Source of the DNA: Sthenelais limicola
Taxonomy: Eukaryota; Annelida; Polychaeta; Phyllodocida; Sigalionidae
Length of the DNA stretch: 64,000 nt
NCBI GenBank assembly: GCA_942159475.1
Contig: OW804097.1
Location: 55,076,986-55,140,985 of the forward strand
Direction: 5' to 3'
This document shows, one piece after another, positions 1 through 12,853 of this stretch. Every line of letters begins with the position of its first letter. Within the stretch, counting starts at the first letter, position 1. The notes under the pieces are model-generated. The model was not told the origin of the DNA. It was given only the letters and a program-made list of their open reading frames with translations, and searched no databases. The translations under genes and the position numbers were made by a program.

Positions 1-1239
1 GGGTGCAATTTAATGTCCTTTGGGAGAGAGGTTATTCTAAAATGTGTACCAGAAGCTTAAGCAATTTAAAAAATAATTAGACGGAGATATAATTGTCTCA
101 ATGAATACAACTACCGGGAGGGGGGGGGGGGGCAATTTCGTCGTCTTTTTATTGAACAAGACGATGACAAATTGGAGACAAAATTGTAAAATAGTTCACA
201 AGTCTCAGAGGCGTTGATGGCAATTTTTAAGTGTGTGTGTGTGGGGGGGGGGGGGGACATATTTTGGTACCTTGGACCTTTTCCCTGTATTCATGTATGC
301 AGTGTACAACAACATGTATCAGTGTTCCAACCAGACTGCCACTTTTTACCAACTTACATTTATTTACACAACGTACATCAGGGGAACTCAGGGCCTTTTA
401 TTGTTTTAAAATATGGGCTAAATGGGGAAGGCATGATGAATTATATTTGTACAAAGAGCAGCTTTTAAAATGCTTGTCTAAAAATTAGTTCAAAGATGCC
501 ATTCTTTTATCATATGTAAAAAAAACTTACAATAGTACCTGTTCATTTTCTTTGATTAATTATTTTAAGACATTCAAGTATCATTGTTACAAATCACCAC
601 TAACTAGCATCAGAAAAGAGTACAATAACCATTAAATAATCACCATAGAAATATAAGAACATTTTAAAACATATCTAACCTATGATATAAGACATTTTAT
701 TAATGCAAGGTTGAAAACAGGGTCTCGCAATTGTTTCAGTTTTTTTCAAGTGAACTATTTTCCAATTTGTGGGGCTTGGGTAATGGTCAAAACATTGTTA
801 AACAAGAATCATATTATCTCTGTTAAATCGTATTACATCGGCTCTGTTAATTCAGGAAAACTTTATTCCAACAAAATCTAATCTGATGTTGGGTCCTTCC
901 TGGGCCATTGAAATGACCTCCCATAAATTCTCAAGCATAATAACACTCTTTCTATTGAAAAACATGTGAACTAATGAGTTAACAATTCAATTATCATTGA
1001 CATAACTGTAATGAGAAAAATCGGTCCTGTATTGTATAATTTTTAAGGAATTTAGTCAATTCCATTATTACTTCTAAAAGTTCTATTGCAAATAACCTCA
1101 CACAGTTCATATGCATACAATCCCTATACCCTTCCTGATCTCTATGACTGACGGTGGAATTTTTTATTATAGGTATTAAAGGTATTAAAGGTATTGATTG
1201 ATTCATTGATTAACTTTTATTGCAGACTAGCTGACATGA
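1..1239. other. AT-rich non-coding stretch
   Basis: No convincing gene is visible. It holds a run of about 13 G near 119-132 and the compound microsatellite listed separately. The longest open frames here read through the GT/G repeat and look accidental. Confidence 0.5.
231..256. repeat. Compound (GT)n-(G)n microsatellite
   Basis: About six GT units run directly into a run of about 14 G. The same GT-then-G order, on the same strand, recurs at 2694, 46425, 47837 and 48609. Confidence 0.9.
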
Positions 1240-1452
1240 AAATGCAAAATTAACCTTCACCAATCCAAGATAACCCAAATTTCAGACGAAAATAAAATTA
1301 AAAATACAGTTCAACCTAACCAAACAAATTGCATGAATCAATGCAATGCCAACCAAATATACTCAAATTTACCCAGTATTGACCAAATTGTAGCCTAATT
1401 TAGCAGAATTTACTAAATGTGTAGAGCTGCTGATTTTCTGAAAATCTGACCC
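1240..1452 (-). mobile_element. Diverged copy of a TIR element (family of 22512-22747)
   Basis: The right end (1431-1452) carries the word TTTTCTGAAAATCTGACCC seen at the right end of the 22512-22747 element. The neighbouring segment, containing an ACTAAATGTGTAGAGCTGC word, is the reverse complement of the left-interior part of that element. The other end is not clear, so this is probably a truncated or diverged copy with no coding capacity. Confidence 0.5.
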
Positions 1453-2693
1453 TGCAGAAAAATCTTAACAAGGAGAATTTAGAAATATATTTATTGTCAA
1501 ATTGGGGTAGTTTTGTTACCATGGCAACCAAAAATAGAAAATGTATTTATTTTTTAAATTCATGTGTTTTTGTTTGGTCGCTATGGTTTTTACCTCATAT
1601 AATGTGGTAAAAACTAACTTAATTTAATAGAGGTTTCATTTAGACTGAGTTGAGCAAAATGAAAAATAAAAAGAAAGACAAGAAAATGTTCAAATTGATT
1701 ACAGGGACGCGTAAGTGTCATGGCGGCGCGGTGCGAATCAACAAAAATTAGTTGCGTAGTTGTACCGATGTGTGGACCGGAAGTAAACAACCTCCATAGG
1801 GTTAGCATTGGGGCGATACATAATCACTCTATACATCGCCCCAGTAAAGGTTTGAATATTATGGAGGCTATAGTTAAAATCATTTTCCTCTAAAGATGGA
1901 AATATGTAAGTTAGAATTCATAAAAATATATGATCGGTGAACAAACAGAGATTATTTATCTCCGCAATGGTGGGGCTATGGGAGTTTTGCGCGACATGTC
2001 CACATGACGTCATGAAACTGCTACAGTAGCGCGACTCAAAAAATCGCTGCCGTGGACTACTTACGCTTCCTATTCTCATACCTTCTCCATAATAGTATTC
2101 TGGTAAACCCTATAGGGGTAGGTATTATTGTATGACGTTTCCAAAGCAACCGTTAGGAATCTCCTGATGTGTTTGGTATCAAAACGTTCCTAGTGACATG
2201 ACAAATCTATATCCAATATTACTTACTTAAATCATATAATAGAGGATCTTTGTATAAAACCAAAATTAACTAATTATTTTAATACACCATGCATTGCCAT
2301 GGTAACCGATTTTTAGTACATAACCATTTCAAATTTGGGATTTGCTTCAAGGTGGATATATATCTTATGGTGAGAGAAAGTGTTGAATTGTAGTTTTTAC
2401 TCAGATATATGCATATTAATTGTAGGAAATATACCCCCAAATTCCCCGGGGGAGGCCGGGGTTGAAAGGGTTAAAATTTGTATTTGTAACGAGGTTTTCT
2501 GATGCAAATGAAGCATACTTCATTTAGATTAAAACAAAATTCTACAACATTTGACCTTTTGTTCTTTGCACTAGATATTAAAATGCTAAAAAATGAAGGT
2601 CATTAAGAGGGCCTTGGACCTGTTTTTAGGAGGAATTTCGCGAGGAATTTGTTTAGAGCTTCAGGCTTGGACCTTTTGAGGCTCCCCCCAAAA
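1453..2693. other. Non-coding stretch with short GC-rich patch
   Basis: No gene is recognised. Around 1715-1765 there is an ATGGCGGC word (YY1-like) and a CCGGAAGT word (ETS-like), which can occur in promoters, but no exon could be followed. Positions 1810-1842 form a small hairpin with GGGGCGAT/ATCGCCCC arms. Confidence 0.3.
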
Positions 2694-2747
2694 GTGTGTG
2701 TGTGTGTGGGGGGGGGGGGACATGTCTCCCCCCCCCCCCCTTCCCCC
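2694..2747. repeat. Compound (GT)n-(G)n microsatellite followed by a C run
   Basis: GT units lead into about 12 G, and about 8 bases later comes a run of about 13 C. The G and C runs could pair with each other or form a G-quadruplex. Open frames through this block are low-complexity artefacts. Confidence 0.9.
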
Positions 2748-5700
2748 GGTAGCGATGCCCCTGACAAGAAGACCACCGAAACATTCAATAGAAAAGATAC
2801 TCTCACTGACTCTCCCGGTCATCTCCCGGTCATCGGTGCATTGTCTGATACTCTCCCCTTGGACTTAAGACCCTCCTTGCCAAGTCTGTTTTTCCGCTTC
2901 ATTTGCCATCATCTACATTTGAACGATAGGTCTTAAATCGGATACTCAACACAGGGCGATATATATATATATTGTAGAAAACCGATGTTTTCGTAGTCTA
3001 ATAATAGAAACAAAATGATTCGAAATGGCAAAAATTAAATTCTCCTATTGGTATTAACACTGGCCATCCACCATGCAGCCTAAGTTGCCAGAGTGGGCAC
3101 ACAATTCCTTATTTTATACGTTTCTACGAGGGAGTGCGCACTCCAGAAATTGAGGCACACTCCATCTACACTGGGATGGGTCACCATATCGCAGTCCATC
3201 AGTGCCCCTATGGCGGGTCTGCTTTCTTTCAAACCTTCAACTAGATCCAGAGGTTAGGCCCTCAGTCTACACGAGCTCATCCCGGATCTACTACAGAAGG
3301 GCGAGTGAGTGGATGTGAGAGAGTTCTAGGATAGCTACGAACAGCTCTGAAAACTACCATACAAGAACTTCTAACAATGTTGAAAAAATGAAAAAGAAAC
3401 CGAAAAAACAATGAAAAACACCAACTGTTAGTGAAGAATTATTGAAAAAAATATATCATTTCTAATAATTCATATAAAATGTAATATTTATGATACAGTA
3501 ATAAAGTACCGGTATACATCAAATGAAAGCTAAGATACTGCTCTATAAAATTAAATGGTTTTATTATAGCAAAAGGGCTCAGATTATATCCTGGGAGTTA
3601 TGAGAAAAATGTCTGGAAATGAAAACATGAACATTTGTGATCTATTATATTAATTTGTCGAAGATGTCAATGATGAAGTTGCTTAACGCCCGAATAAATA
3701 TATATGGAAACAAAAAGAAAAAATGTCATCTCAAAATTGAAAAAGAATGAAAAGGTGATTTACCCGCCGCCCCCAACCCCCACCCACAGTATACAGCACT
3801 GGGAATTACCATGCACCTGTTATTGCATATTGAAATGTTTAATAATAAAAAGGAGAATTAGGAATCTAATATTGACACTTCGGTTCAATATTTATAAACT
3901 ATATGCACAGGTGGTAACGTCAATGCCTTTGTTCTTCGTGTTTACTTGAATCAGAAAATATCTTGCATTAGTTAGATTCTTCTCCGTACAATTGCGCAAT
4001 TTGAAATTTGGTTCTGTATTATATTTACATGGCCGAAATTATATTCATTTTCTATTTTCATCGCTTTTATAAGAATAACTATTATTTTAGGAGTTGTGGA
4101 GGGATAAGGACCCCCCCCCCTCAACCCCATCTCGCCACCAATACTATAGTAGGGCATAGTGACAGGCTATCAGTTTGTGTTATCTGTATACCCTGCAAGG
4201 GTAAATCCAAGACTACATTTATCATCATGTTTCTCTGGTTTTGTCAGAGGTATTCCAGCCCACGACCATATCGGTCTCAATATATGTTTGGACATAGTGT
4301 ACATGATGTATATATATAGAGAGAGAGAAGGGTGTGGTTTTCTGCGTAATCCAATGCTATATGTACACATATATATGCTGTTCACATTGTAATATGAAAT
4401 TGTCCATATGCACATATATGCCACAGTACATTTAAAGACAGTACATTAAATATAACCTTGCGTTTCTAAGGTCATCCTATGGAGTATATTTAGTTCATTT
4501 ACTAGTAATTGTCGACCCAGGAATATTACAAACTGTACCACAATATTACAAACCATTACCATAAATCAAATATAACATTGTAGAACAACTTTTTAGACTT
4601 GAGATCTTTTCAAATGTGATGGTATCTCTGTCTCAGTCAGTATTTGGTGTATCACAATTAAACGAATTTTAGACCTCCTTTTTTTATCGTCATTTTATCC
4701 AATAGGTTTACATGGCCAAAGTGAGAGTGGAAGACCAACTTCAAGATCTGAGCTACCTGGGAACGATAGCCTGATGAAATATTGTAAAATTGAAATGTCG
4801 ACATAGCATGGTTCTAACACAATATTAGTCGTTTCAGTCCACTCTAAATGCTTTTTGAATAGCACGCATGCGCAAACGGCGGAACCTAAAATAGATGTAG
4901 GTCGCCTGAACAATGGTCATTCATGTTACAGCCACCAACTGATGTTAAAACCTCCGACTATCAAATGTGAATGGTATTGGAATGGGGAACAGCAGAGGGC
5001 AAGGTAGGAGCTAGGAGAGGTCCTAGAATTGTGATGGATGCAGAAATTGGAGGGTGTGGAGGGTTCCACATACATCCTCAAACAAAATGTGTTTTAGGGG
5101 TCAAAGTATGTATATAAATGTTTGCAACCATGTTCTGTTGTTGGGCAACCACTTGTGAGGTTTTGTCTACCTGTTGTAAGGTGTCTGAGAGATTAGGCAG
5201 ACCCAAAATATTTTTTTCGTAAAATTAATGATAAAATATTTGTGATTTCTTTTTTAATAATGATTTTTGTTATAGATAACATTTGAAAATGCATGTGTTA
5301 GCTCGTTGAAAGCAGAAGAGACGATTAGGTGATGGAGCAAAATCTTCTACTACATGTAATTGATTTTCATTAGCCAGGGGGAAAGAGACTTCTGTTTCCA
5401 GTGCTACCAGCGCAAACAAAAGAGAATCAAATTAAAATGTTTGAATATGGATATAAGAGAAGTAAGCATGGAAATGTGGTATTTATACCATCTTTAAAGA
5501 GGGGATGTTACAGTTACGTAACCGTGGTAAATCTATGACACAGAATCATAAAAATCGATAGCTGATAACATTCTACAATACTGCAGAATGGAGATATATG
5601 TAGTTCACAGTAATAGTGAGTGAGTGAGTGATAGGAGTTGGCCGGACTGAACAGAGTGGATGGATTATTTTTATTTCGAGAGGATGAAATCCTCGAAATA

Positions 5701-8531
5701 TCTGAATTGACCAGATAAGTGCCAATCACTGATTAAATCAGGGTAAACCTGCATCTTTTTTGGATCAGATAGGGTAACAATCAGTGTGAAATCATCTGTC
5801 TGATCAGTTCGCAGGTTTGCTGAAGGCTAATCTGCTCCACCCATGTACACCCATTTATCACCTCCACCATACTCCACTCCACTCTGGCACATGCTCCCTG
5901 CACCCTATTACCCCTCTGGTTATCACGTAATAAGACACCCTCACCCAGTCATGGTTGGGTGCACACTGTTGTGCTCTATCCCTCCCTTGCCTTCCAGCTC
6001 TGTCCCTCCCTCGCCTTTCACCCATTACCCCCATCTCTCTTTCACTCTCTCTCTTGCTATAGCAGTAGCTTGAATAGTGTACATGAGTCAACCATAACTA
6101 TGGTCAGTGAATGGTCACAACAGGCATTTGTACAAGCAATTCAAAATATTGTTAAGAAGTTTGTTGAATAAACTGACATAAGACAACAAAATAGTGTTTT
6201 TGTGCAATATCTATACTTTATACAATCAGTTACAATCGACCATGCCAAAATACATGATGTAGCTAGTGAGCTGATATACAAAAAATTCACTTGTGACTCA
6301 GCCCTTCATTATGCTTTAATCTAAGTCTAAGTTTAATGGCTTTTTAGGTAAATATATAACATTTTCAGTCATAGTATGCCTACATTGCAGTAACTATCAC
6401 TTGACATCGGACACAAGTACACTGCACCCGAGAAACGTTTCCATTGGAAATGCCAAGTACTTCCATTAAGTTCACAATAATTGTAAAGTTGAATAGATCA
6501 AAAGTTGATAAACTAATTGTTTACTTAATACTTGTTAGCATAGGTTTGCACTGGCAACCGGTTCTAAATCCTTATTTCTTGGGGGATGTTGAAATATAAT
6601 TCCTTTTTATTTAACAGGAGTACCAATTTTGAGAAGACTTTGGACAATCAAATGAGATATTGTAGATTATAGGGAACTATTAAATAGATAAATAATTGTG
6701 TTGATATTTGGAGATAAGTCACGTTTCGTGTCTTGAACTTTATTATATAAAGCATCCAGAAAACCTATTCATAACCTTTCATGATATATGCTGGTGATTT
6801 TCCAAAACATCTATACATCACCATCCAACAATAATAATAATGAACATTAATAGAGGATTTGCATGTCCGCCATTCTGAATGTTGATTCATATGGAAGTAT
6901 GTGAGTTGTATCTCAGTGTAAAAGCTAAAGAAACATATTATGTTCAGCATGGAATTTTTAACAGTGATCTCATATCAATAGCCAGGTTATGTTTCCATAA
7001 GACAAGATTTCTATGTCAGATTTGAACTGAATCGGTCAATTCATCCCAGCATGCAGTGTAATAGACATGCACAGTGAAACATGCAAATCCCCTATTAAAA
7101 GACTGCCCCACAAGTACAGGACATAATGTATCATAAATGTGTGTAACTGCTTCCTCAAACGCTTTGAAATATGACGTATTGCGTAATTGGAGATCTGGGA
7201 CAGGAAGAATAGAGAGCGAAAGCTCTATGCTGATTGGTAAGGAGAAATGGTAAAAACCTACTCCGAACAAGCTGCCAGAATAAGATCATTTAAAGCTGCA
7301 TTCTCATCTATTACGACAAAAGAAGTCTTACCAAAGTTACTCATTTTATGACTATGAATTTATCAATAGTCTGTTACTGTTACTTGTATATATATTTTAC
7401 AAGAATTCGAAGGTGAATCCTCCGACAGAAAATAGTCGCTGGTGAGTCATCACAGGAAAGGATTTCGGTGGGTCCACCAAATACAAATGAGGACGTTTTA
7501 GAAGCCCTGTAGTAAAAACAAACATGTATACACAATCCTCCAAGAAATTCTTGAACAATTTTAACTGAGAGTGCAGCTTTAATAATAATAAGGAACATGA
7601 GGCAACGCCTACTCCAACCCCCCACCCCCCACCCCCACCCCACGTCCCCCAGCACTTAACAGTAACTGCTGGATGCACCCTTCCTAGATCCCCCTTTAAA
7701 TATTATTAGAATATTGCGTGTGGTGGAAGCACTATGGAGGCAGAGCCAGAGGTTAAACCTAATGACATGTGGACAGGAGCATGGGAGAGAGACTAGGCTT
7801 TAACGGCTTGTAAACTTGACTCTAAATGCCTGTTACGCTGAAAACACAGTCTATATACCATACATGTATACAATAAAAGGTAAAGCTGCTGTATTATCTA
7901 AATAATAAACGTGAAACGGTGATTTTTTGTCATGCATGTTCTTGGAATCTGTTATGTCACCAGCTGTTTTAGTACAGTTCTGTCGACCCTGTCCGGAATA
8001 TTGTATGTGGTTTGTGAAGGTATTTGGGGTGAAAATGTGATTTTGAAGCATTTTTAAAATTGAGATCTCCACACTCTATTTATAGCCTGGGAAAGCCTCT
8101 GTTGGGAACTGGAAGAGATTGACATCATGCCTTTATGTCCCACCATCCGCGGCAATGAGGGATTCCCTAGCAACGTGTCCTGGGGGTCCCTAGCAATGCG
8201 TCCTGGGTCCTTGGCAATGCGTTCCATGCCTCTGACAACGGCTGGGAGGTGGGGCGGGGGAGATAGCAGAAGTGGATGAGAGGGAGCCCTTTTTAGTTGG
8301 GTTTTGTACAACTATTTTTAGCCTGGGAAAGCTGGGGAAGCCTGTCTGGAAAGGCTTTCTGGGATTTTCTGGGACTAGGTCATTCCCTATGTCATTTCCC
8401 ACAAGCTACTACATCACTTCCAGGGGGACCCAACTACATGCAGAGGAGTGGGAGCGTGAAGAAGAGTAGTCAGTCGAACCTGCCTCTACTCAATGATCAT
8501 GGATAGATACTAGAGTTAGACTGGCGCTAAC
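2748..8531. other. Long non-coding stretch, no gene recognised
   Basis: Nothing coding could be supported over 5.8 kb. A moderately GC-rich block lies at about 3050-3310. A 20-base word at 5142-5161 is shared with the repeat at 12574-12593, and a hairpin lies at 5671-5701. The remainder is AT-rich with short simple repeats. Confidence 0.4.
5671..5701. repeat. Short imperfect palindrome
   Basis: The arms TATTTCGAG and CTCGAAATA flank a GATGAAATC-like centre, giving a near-palindromic hairpin of about 30 bases. It may be the core of a small inverted-repeat element. No flanking duplication was found. Confidence 0.5.
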
Positions 8532-8862
8532 TAGAAGAAGAGGGGAGGGAAAGGGTTGGGGTATCGGAGAGGGGGAGGGGAGGGAGAGGGTGTAGGATGG
8601 GGAGAGTGAAGAAAAGGGAGAGGGTGGAGGAATAGGAAAGGGGAAGGGGGAGGGAAAGAAGAGGGGGTTGGAAAAGAGGGGAAGCAGAGGATGTAGGGGA
8701 AGAGAGAGAGAGGGAAGGGAGAGAAAGCAGGGAGGGGGAGCATGAAGAAGAGGGGAGGGAGAGGGGGGGATCAGAGATGGGGTGGGGAGAAAAACAGGTA
8801 TGAGAGACAGAGAAGAGGGGTAGGGAAAAGAGGGAAAGGGGGAAGTGTGGGGAGAGAGGGGG
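8532..8862. repeat. Purine-rich (G/A) low-complexity tract
   Basis: About 330 bases are almost entirely G and A on the plus strand, mainly GGGA, GAGA and GAAG words with no fixed unit. The long Pro/Ser/Leu-rich frame on the minus strand is a by-product of this composition. Confidence 0.9.
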
Positions 8863-9788
8863 ACCATCCAGAGGACGGGTACTTTGTTACTAAATAGATA
8901 TTGACAGACACCTTTGAAAAGCACGACGATGATTCAATGTGTATCTGTATTCTGCTGTCATGAATAGAAAGTAAAAATAAATACCCTGATGTTCGGGTTC
9001 TAGGATTCATGCTATCCTTAAAAGTACGACTCGAATTTAAATAAGGTTATAGAATAATTGTAGGATCCAATGGAATTATTGTTCAGTCTAGGCTTAGATT
9101 AGCCATGTCAGACGACCTAGCTTGTATATTACTAAGTTGTCCAGGAATCGCTAGAATCAGGGCAGTTGAAAGTGCTCTAGTTTGCCCCCAGACAAAATAC
9201 TCAAGCAACGCCTGTCATATATATGTGTCCTTAATCAGTTACATTTTGTGGTGCTTACGGTAGATTCTTGGGAGAGGATGTTCACAACAACACAGAGAAC
9301 TAGTTGGTTTATTATCAGCAAAACCTCTCCATTCTCTTCTCAATATTGAAACATGGCGCCCGACTTGTTTATGCCTCATTGCGCATGCCCCAAAGTATGT
9401 AAATGAGCAAAACAACAGTGCAAAGTACGTCTAAAAAACAGATGCAAGGTCACGGTTTAGGTCACAGTTACAACGTTAGGGCAAAACGTATGCATGAGCC
9501 CGTTGTAACCTCTCTCATGCAGTTGGGGTTTTTTTTGCCATTTCATTCAGTGGAAACAGAATGGCTCACTCGCTGTTTATTTTGTGTGGAGCAGATGAAA
9601 ACTCTGTCCGCAGTTGCTTAATTCTTGACATCTAGTATTGCAAGGTAACAAGTAGAGACATAAGATAATAATCTTCGATTTCATTGTCTTAGTGAGTGGT
9701 TAGAAACTTTTACAACTCTCCACAAACTACCGCAAACCTAGCTGCACTGTTCGAATCGAGCCCTATTCAAAGCCCTGTATAGGGCTAA
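8863..9788. other. Non-coding stretch with one doubtful first exon
   Basis: No firm gene. At 9353-9394 an ATG with A at -3 and G at +4 opens 14 codons followed by GTATGT, which would fit a 5' splice site, but no homology or second exon supports it. Confidence 0.3.
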
Positions 9789-9910
9789 CAAAGCTAGGCT
9801 CAGATTTGAGCTAGTCCCTTCAAACAGAGGGAAAACATCTCGCTCCAAACCGGAACAAGCCATTAAGATCCAATTGGAACACCTACTCCAGGGTCAGGAA
9901 AGCCATTAGC
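9789..9910 (+). mobile_element. MITE copy, CAGTCTAGGCTCAG family (diverged)
   Basis: It starts with a diverged terminal word (AGCTAGGCTCAGATTTGAG). It then carries the family interior: a CCCTTCAAACAGAGGGAAAA block, ATTGGAACACCTACTCCAGG, and a CAGGAAAGCCATTAG word. The right terminal repeat is missing. Compare the copies at 13838, 17489, 42438, 48462 and 51575. Confidence 0.6.
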
Positions 9911-10113
9911 CAGCCTAAACCCATGGTTGCATTTGACTGTACATTTGCAGCAGAACCACTGGTACTTCGATTGATTCACAGTTTTACTATTCTCTCTATA
10001 CTTTGACTCACTGTATTTCTCTACTATATATTATTTCATCAACCTAATATAGAACAGGATGAGCTAAGAACAGCAACCGACGTTGTAATGCTTTTCACTG
10101 AATAAATATAGCT

Positions 10114-10133
10114 TAAACTAAACTAAACTAAAC
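10114..10133 (+). repeat. (TAAAC)4 pentanucleotide tail
   Basis: Four copies of TAAAC/AAACT follow an AATAAATATAGC sequence. Short pentamer tails of this kind often end SINEs or LINE 3' ends, so this may mark the 3' end of an unidentified retroelement lying to its left. Confidence 0.5.
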
Positions 10134-11309
10134 AGTTTTGATAAGAGCAACCTTTTTAGGATTACCGTATAGAATATTTTAGGTAGAAATAGAAATATTA
10201 TTCTCTAGCATAAATTACAGTTTTAGTATTGTAAGTTCAAATAAACGCAGCTTGTTCACTTACTGAATGTTGCAGGAACTCCATACATCTAACGTATGAA
10301 AGTGACTCACCTGAAAATAATGAAATGTAGTACATGTAGCTTTAATTTACATAGCAATTCAATGTAAAAGAAAGGGAAGAAAGAAATAATAAAAAAAAGC
10401 AATTCAAAAGATGTAGAACATATAGCTGTATGTGTGATGATTATTTGTACGTGAAGATCAAGGTTTTCTCCCCCAAACAACCACACACATTAATGCAGAC
10501 ACGCTTCTAGAGGATATCTTCCAGTTTTTCCAGCATGAGAGAGAGCCTACATGATAAAACATCGCAATGAAATAGTATGCCTAATGCATTATGTACACCT
10601 TATCATGAATAACTCATGATGAAAAAAAGGATATTTCACAACAACAGCTTTCACTCAGACATATAACTCCCACATCTTCATGCAAATCAAGATCCAAGAA
10701 GAGATACATAAAAATCAACTCATATATATTCAAGTAATGAAAGCATAATAATACTGTATATCTATATGGGCATTTAAGGTACCATTCCCCTTGCTCATCA
10801 TCAACAAAAGTAACGTAAGACCTGTGAAAAGCTGCATTTTTTGCTAATATCGATCCAAAAACAACATTTCTACATAATGTTCAAATTCTTTTCCTACCCA
10901 TCTTAAAGTAATCTGACCAAAATGTAAGAGAATTTTGCCCCTTTCTTTTAGTGGATCACCCAAAGTCTCCCTTCTTCAAAGCTAAGGATCAAATAATGAA
11001 AGAATTGAGAAAAGAGATTATAGGCTTTAAAGCATATAATATAGTAGAGACATACCACTCCAGTTGACATGTATTTATAAGCATAAAGTATTCATATTGA
11101 TGACCATGCTCACAGTAGTGGGATGTTATCATTATGACATAATATTATAGAGCATACAAAACGGGTTTATTACTACACTTGCCACTGGTCATGGAGGGAG
11201 CGGTGGTGGTGGTGGCGGTGGCGGTGGTAGGTATAAATATGTATCAATCAATAACCACCACTATAAATGTATCTGAACACATAAAATGCTGACTTTTCAG
11301 GGACACTCG
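10134..11309. other. AT-rich non-coding stretch
   Basis: No gene is recognised. A short GGT/GGC triplet repeat lies at about 11200-11229. Confidence 0.45.
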
Positions 11310-11425
11310 ATAGGTGGGTCAGGGTCCGCCAAATCGGGTGCCCGGGCGCCCGGGACAACCATATTTTCTGTCTGGGCAACTAAAAATGAATGGTCAGTTG
11401 CCCGGCGGGCAACTAGCCCAAACTA
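11310..11425. repeat. GC-rich dispersed repeat with GGGCAAC/GTTGCCC words
   Basis: A block rich in GCCCGGGC, GGGCAAC and the complementary GTTGCCC stands out from the AT-rich surroundings. Related words occur at 12550-12660 and at 5126-5165, so this is an interspersed repeat family rather than a unique gene. Confidence 0.5.
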
Positions 11426-11972
11426 AACTAATTTATTTTCATTATACATGTATCATGATGCCATCATTAGATTGATACATTAATTCTTTTAATAGCATTG
11501 AGAAAGCTACCCATTTTCTATCACTAACATGTTTGTACATCTTTAGACATAATTTAAAATATATTTGAGGCCTGGAAAATGGATATTTTGTTCGAAGGGC
11601 CTGGACAATTCTTATGGGCTTGGAATCCTGTTGGAATTTTTGAAGATTCTGTTTCTTACTGTAACCTTTTCCTTTAACTATACAACACACTTATGCATAT
11701 ATTAGGGTTGCAACGCTACCTTTACATTTTTACATATTGAAATTGTTTTGTTATAAGAAGAGTACAAAATCGGAGTCCTCCACATTGTAGTTCTTCCAGG
11801 TCACCCAGTAATTGTTCAATGAAGTTCTGTTTTATTTTTGATATCTTTATTATTACTGAAGTTTAAGAATACATGCTGGTTTTCAATGAACTTACCTTAC
11901 ATTTAGGGGCAACATCAGAAGGCACCTATTTTGAATAGGTGCCTACTGGCATGGCTGTTTTAAAAAGTCAAC

Positions 11973-12445
11973 CAGGGGCGGATTTAGGGGGGTGGCGCGG
12001 GGGCACGCCCCACTCTTTTTCAAAATCAAGCTAGGGCATTTGTGGCTCAAAAGACACATGTACACTATGAAATAAGATATACGTTATGTACAATTTATCA
12101 ACTGTATTCCAATAATGGGGCTTGGAAAAGCCTAAAATTCGGACAAATAAATTCAAGGGTTGGAAAATTAACATATAGGTCGAAGGGTCTGAAATATCAT
12201 CATATTGGCCTAGAATCCTGTTGGAATATTTTAAATGTCCTTGACAGGTTCGGCGATTCCCAGTTGAATGGTGAATGGGCCAAACTAATGATGTATTTAA
12301 GAAACGTCAGGGTATCCCAAATCGCTAAAAAATGTGAGAAAAATTGCAGAACAAAAGCTGAGCTGTTAGTTATCTATATATATGTTCTTTAAAACAAAAT
12401 TTAAAAGCGTGCCCCTTCCTTTTGAAAATCTTGGACCCGCCCCTG
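11973..12445. mobile_element. hAT-like non-autonomous DNA element (473 bp)
   Basis: The left end reads CAGGGGCGGATTTAGG and the right end is its inverted counterpart, ending CCCGCCCCTG. A second layer of inverted similarity follows (GGCACGCCCC near the left end, GCGTGCCCC near the right). The element is flanked by a 5-bp direct repeat TCAAC (11968-11972 and 12446-12450). CAGGGGCGGA-type ends are typical of hAT-superfamily elements. The usual hAT duplication is 8 bp, so a 5-bp one suggests a distinct branch. A 116-codon open frame inside shows no transposase motif and is probably not functional. Confidence 0.75.
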
Positions 12446-12545
12446 TCAACTGTTTCCTTACACAATATGTAAGATTTTGAATTGTATCTGCTGTTTAAAA
12501 AGTCCTCCTCTGTTTCTTTGATTTACAGTTTCTTATGCTTTAATC

Positions 12546-12660
12546 AAAATTCCGGGCAACCATATTCAATGGCTGGGCAACCACTTCTGAGGTCTTGGTT
12601 GCCCACCGGGCAACCACATTTTTTTAGCGATTTGGGATACCCTGTGGGTGGTCAGTCCCT
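12546..12660. repeat. GC-rich dispersed repeat, second block
   Basis: It contains CCGGGCAACCAT and TGGGCAACCACTTCTGAGGT, the latter nearly identical to 5142-5161. Its right part (12622-12652) is an inverted match to 12308-12336 inside the hAT-like element (shared word CCCAAATCGCTAAAAA), so the region is a nest of related repeats. Confidence 0.5.
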
Positions 12661-12816
12661 TCCCCGGTGGGGGTGGGGCCTGGGTCAGTGACCTTTAAGG
12701 GGATGCATCCATCTTTACCACCAGTAAGGTAGTAACTTGTTGATGTGGATTTATTTATCAAAAGGGATGAAAAAAATGTACTAGCGTTTTCTAGAAACAT
12801 GAGTGAAACTTAGTAG

Positions 12817-12853
12817 ATTTCATCACTTAGAGTAACACTCTAAGTGATGAAAT
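12817..12853. repeat. Perfect 17-bp hairpin, loop AAC
   Basis: ATTTCATCACTTAGAGT is followed by AAC and then the exact inverted copy. The right arm and the next 28 bases are repeated in diverged form at 12899-12939, each copy ending in TTAAAATATCAG. Confidence 0.85.

Noticed and set aside
8490..8924. Long Pro/Ser/Leu-rich frames on the minus strand
   Set aside because: They are the translation of a G/A-only tract; the same happens at 13235, 19300, 19427, 28012 and, on the plus strand, 52253 and 41235. No domain and no splice context.
9353..9394. Short ATG exon followed by GTATGT
   Set aside because: Only 14 codons, with no downstream exon or homology; kept only as a remark in the regional entry.
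12042..12392. 116-codon frame inside the hAT-like element
   Set aside because: No transposase motif, and no start or codon pattern supports it; it lies in a short non-autonomous element.
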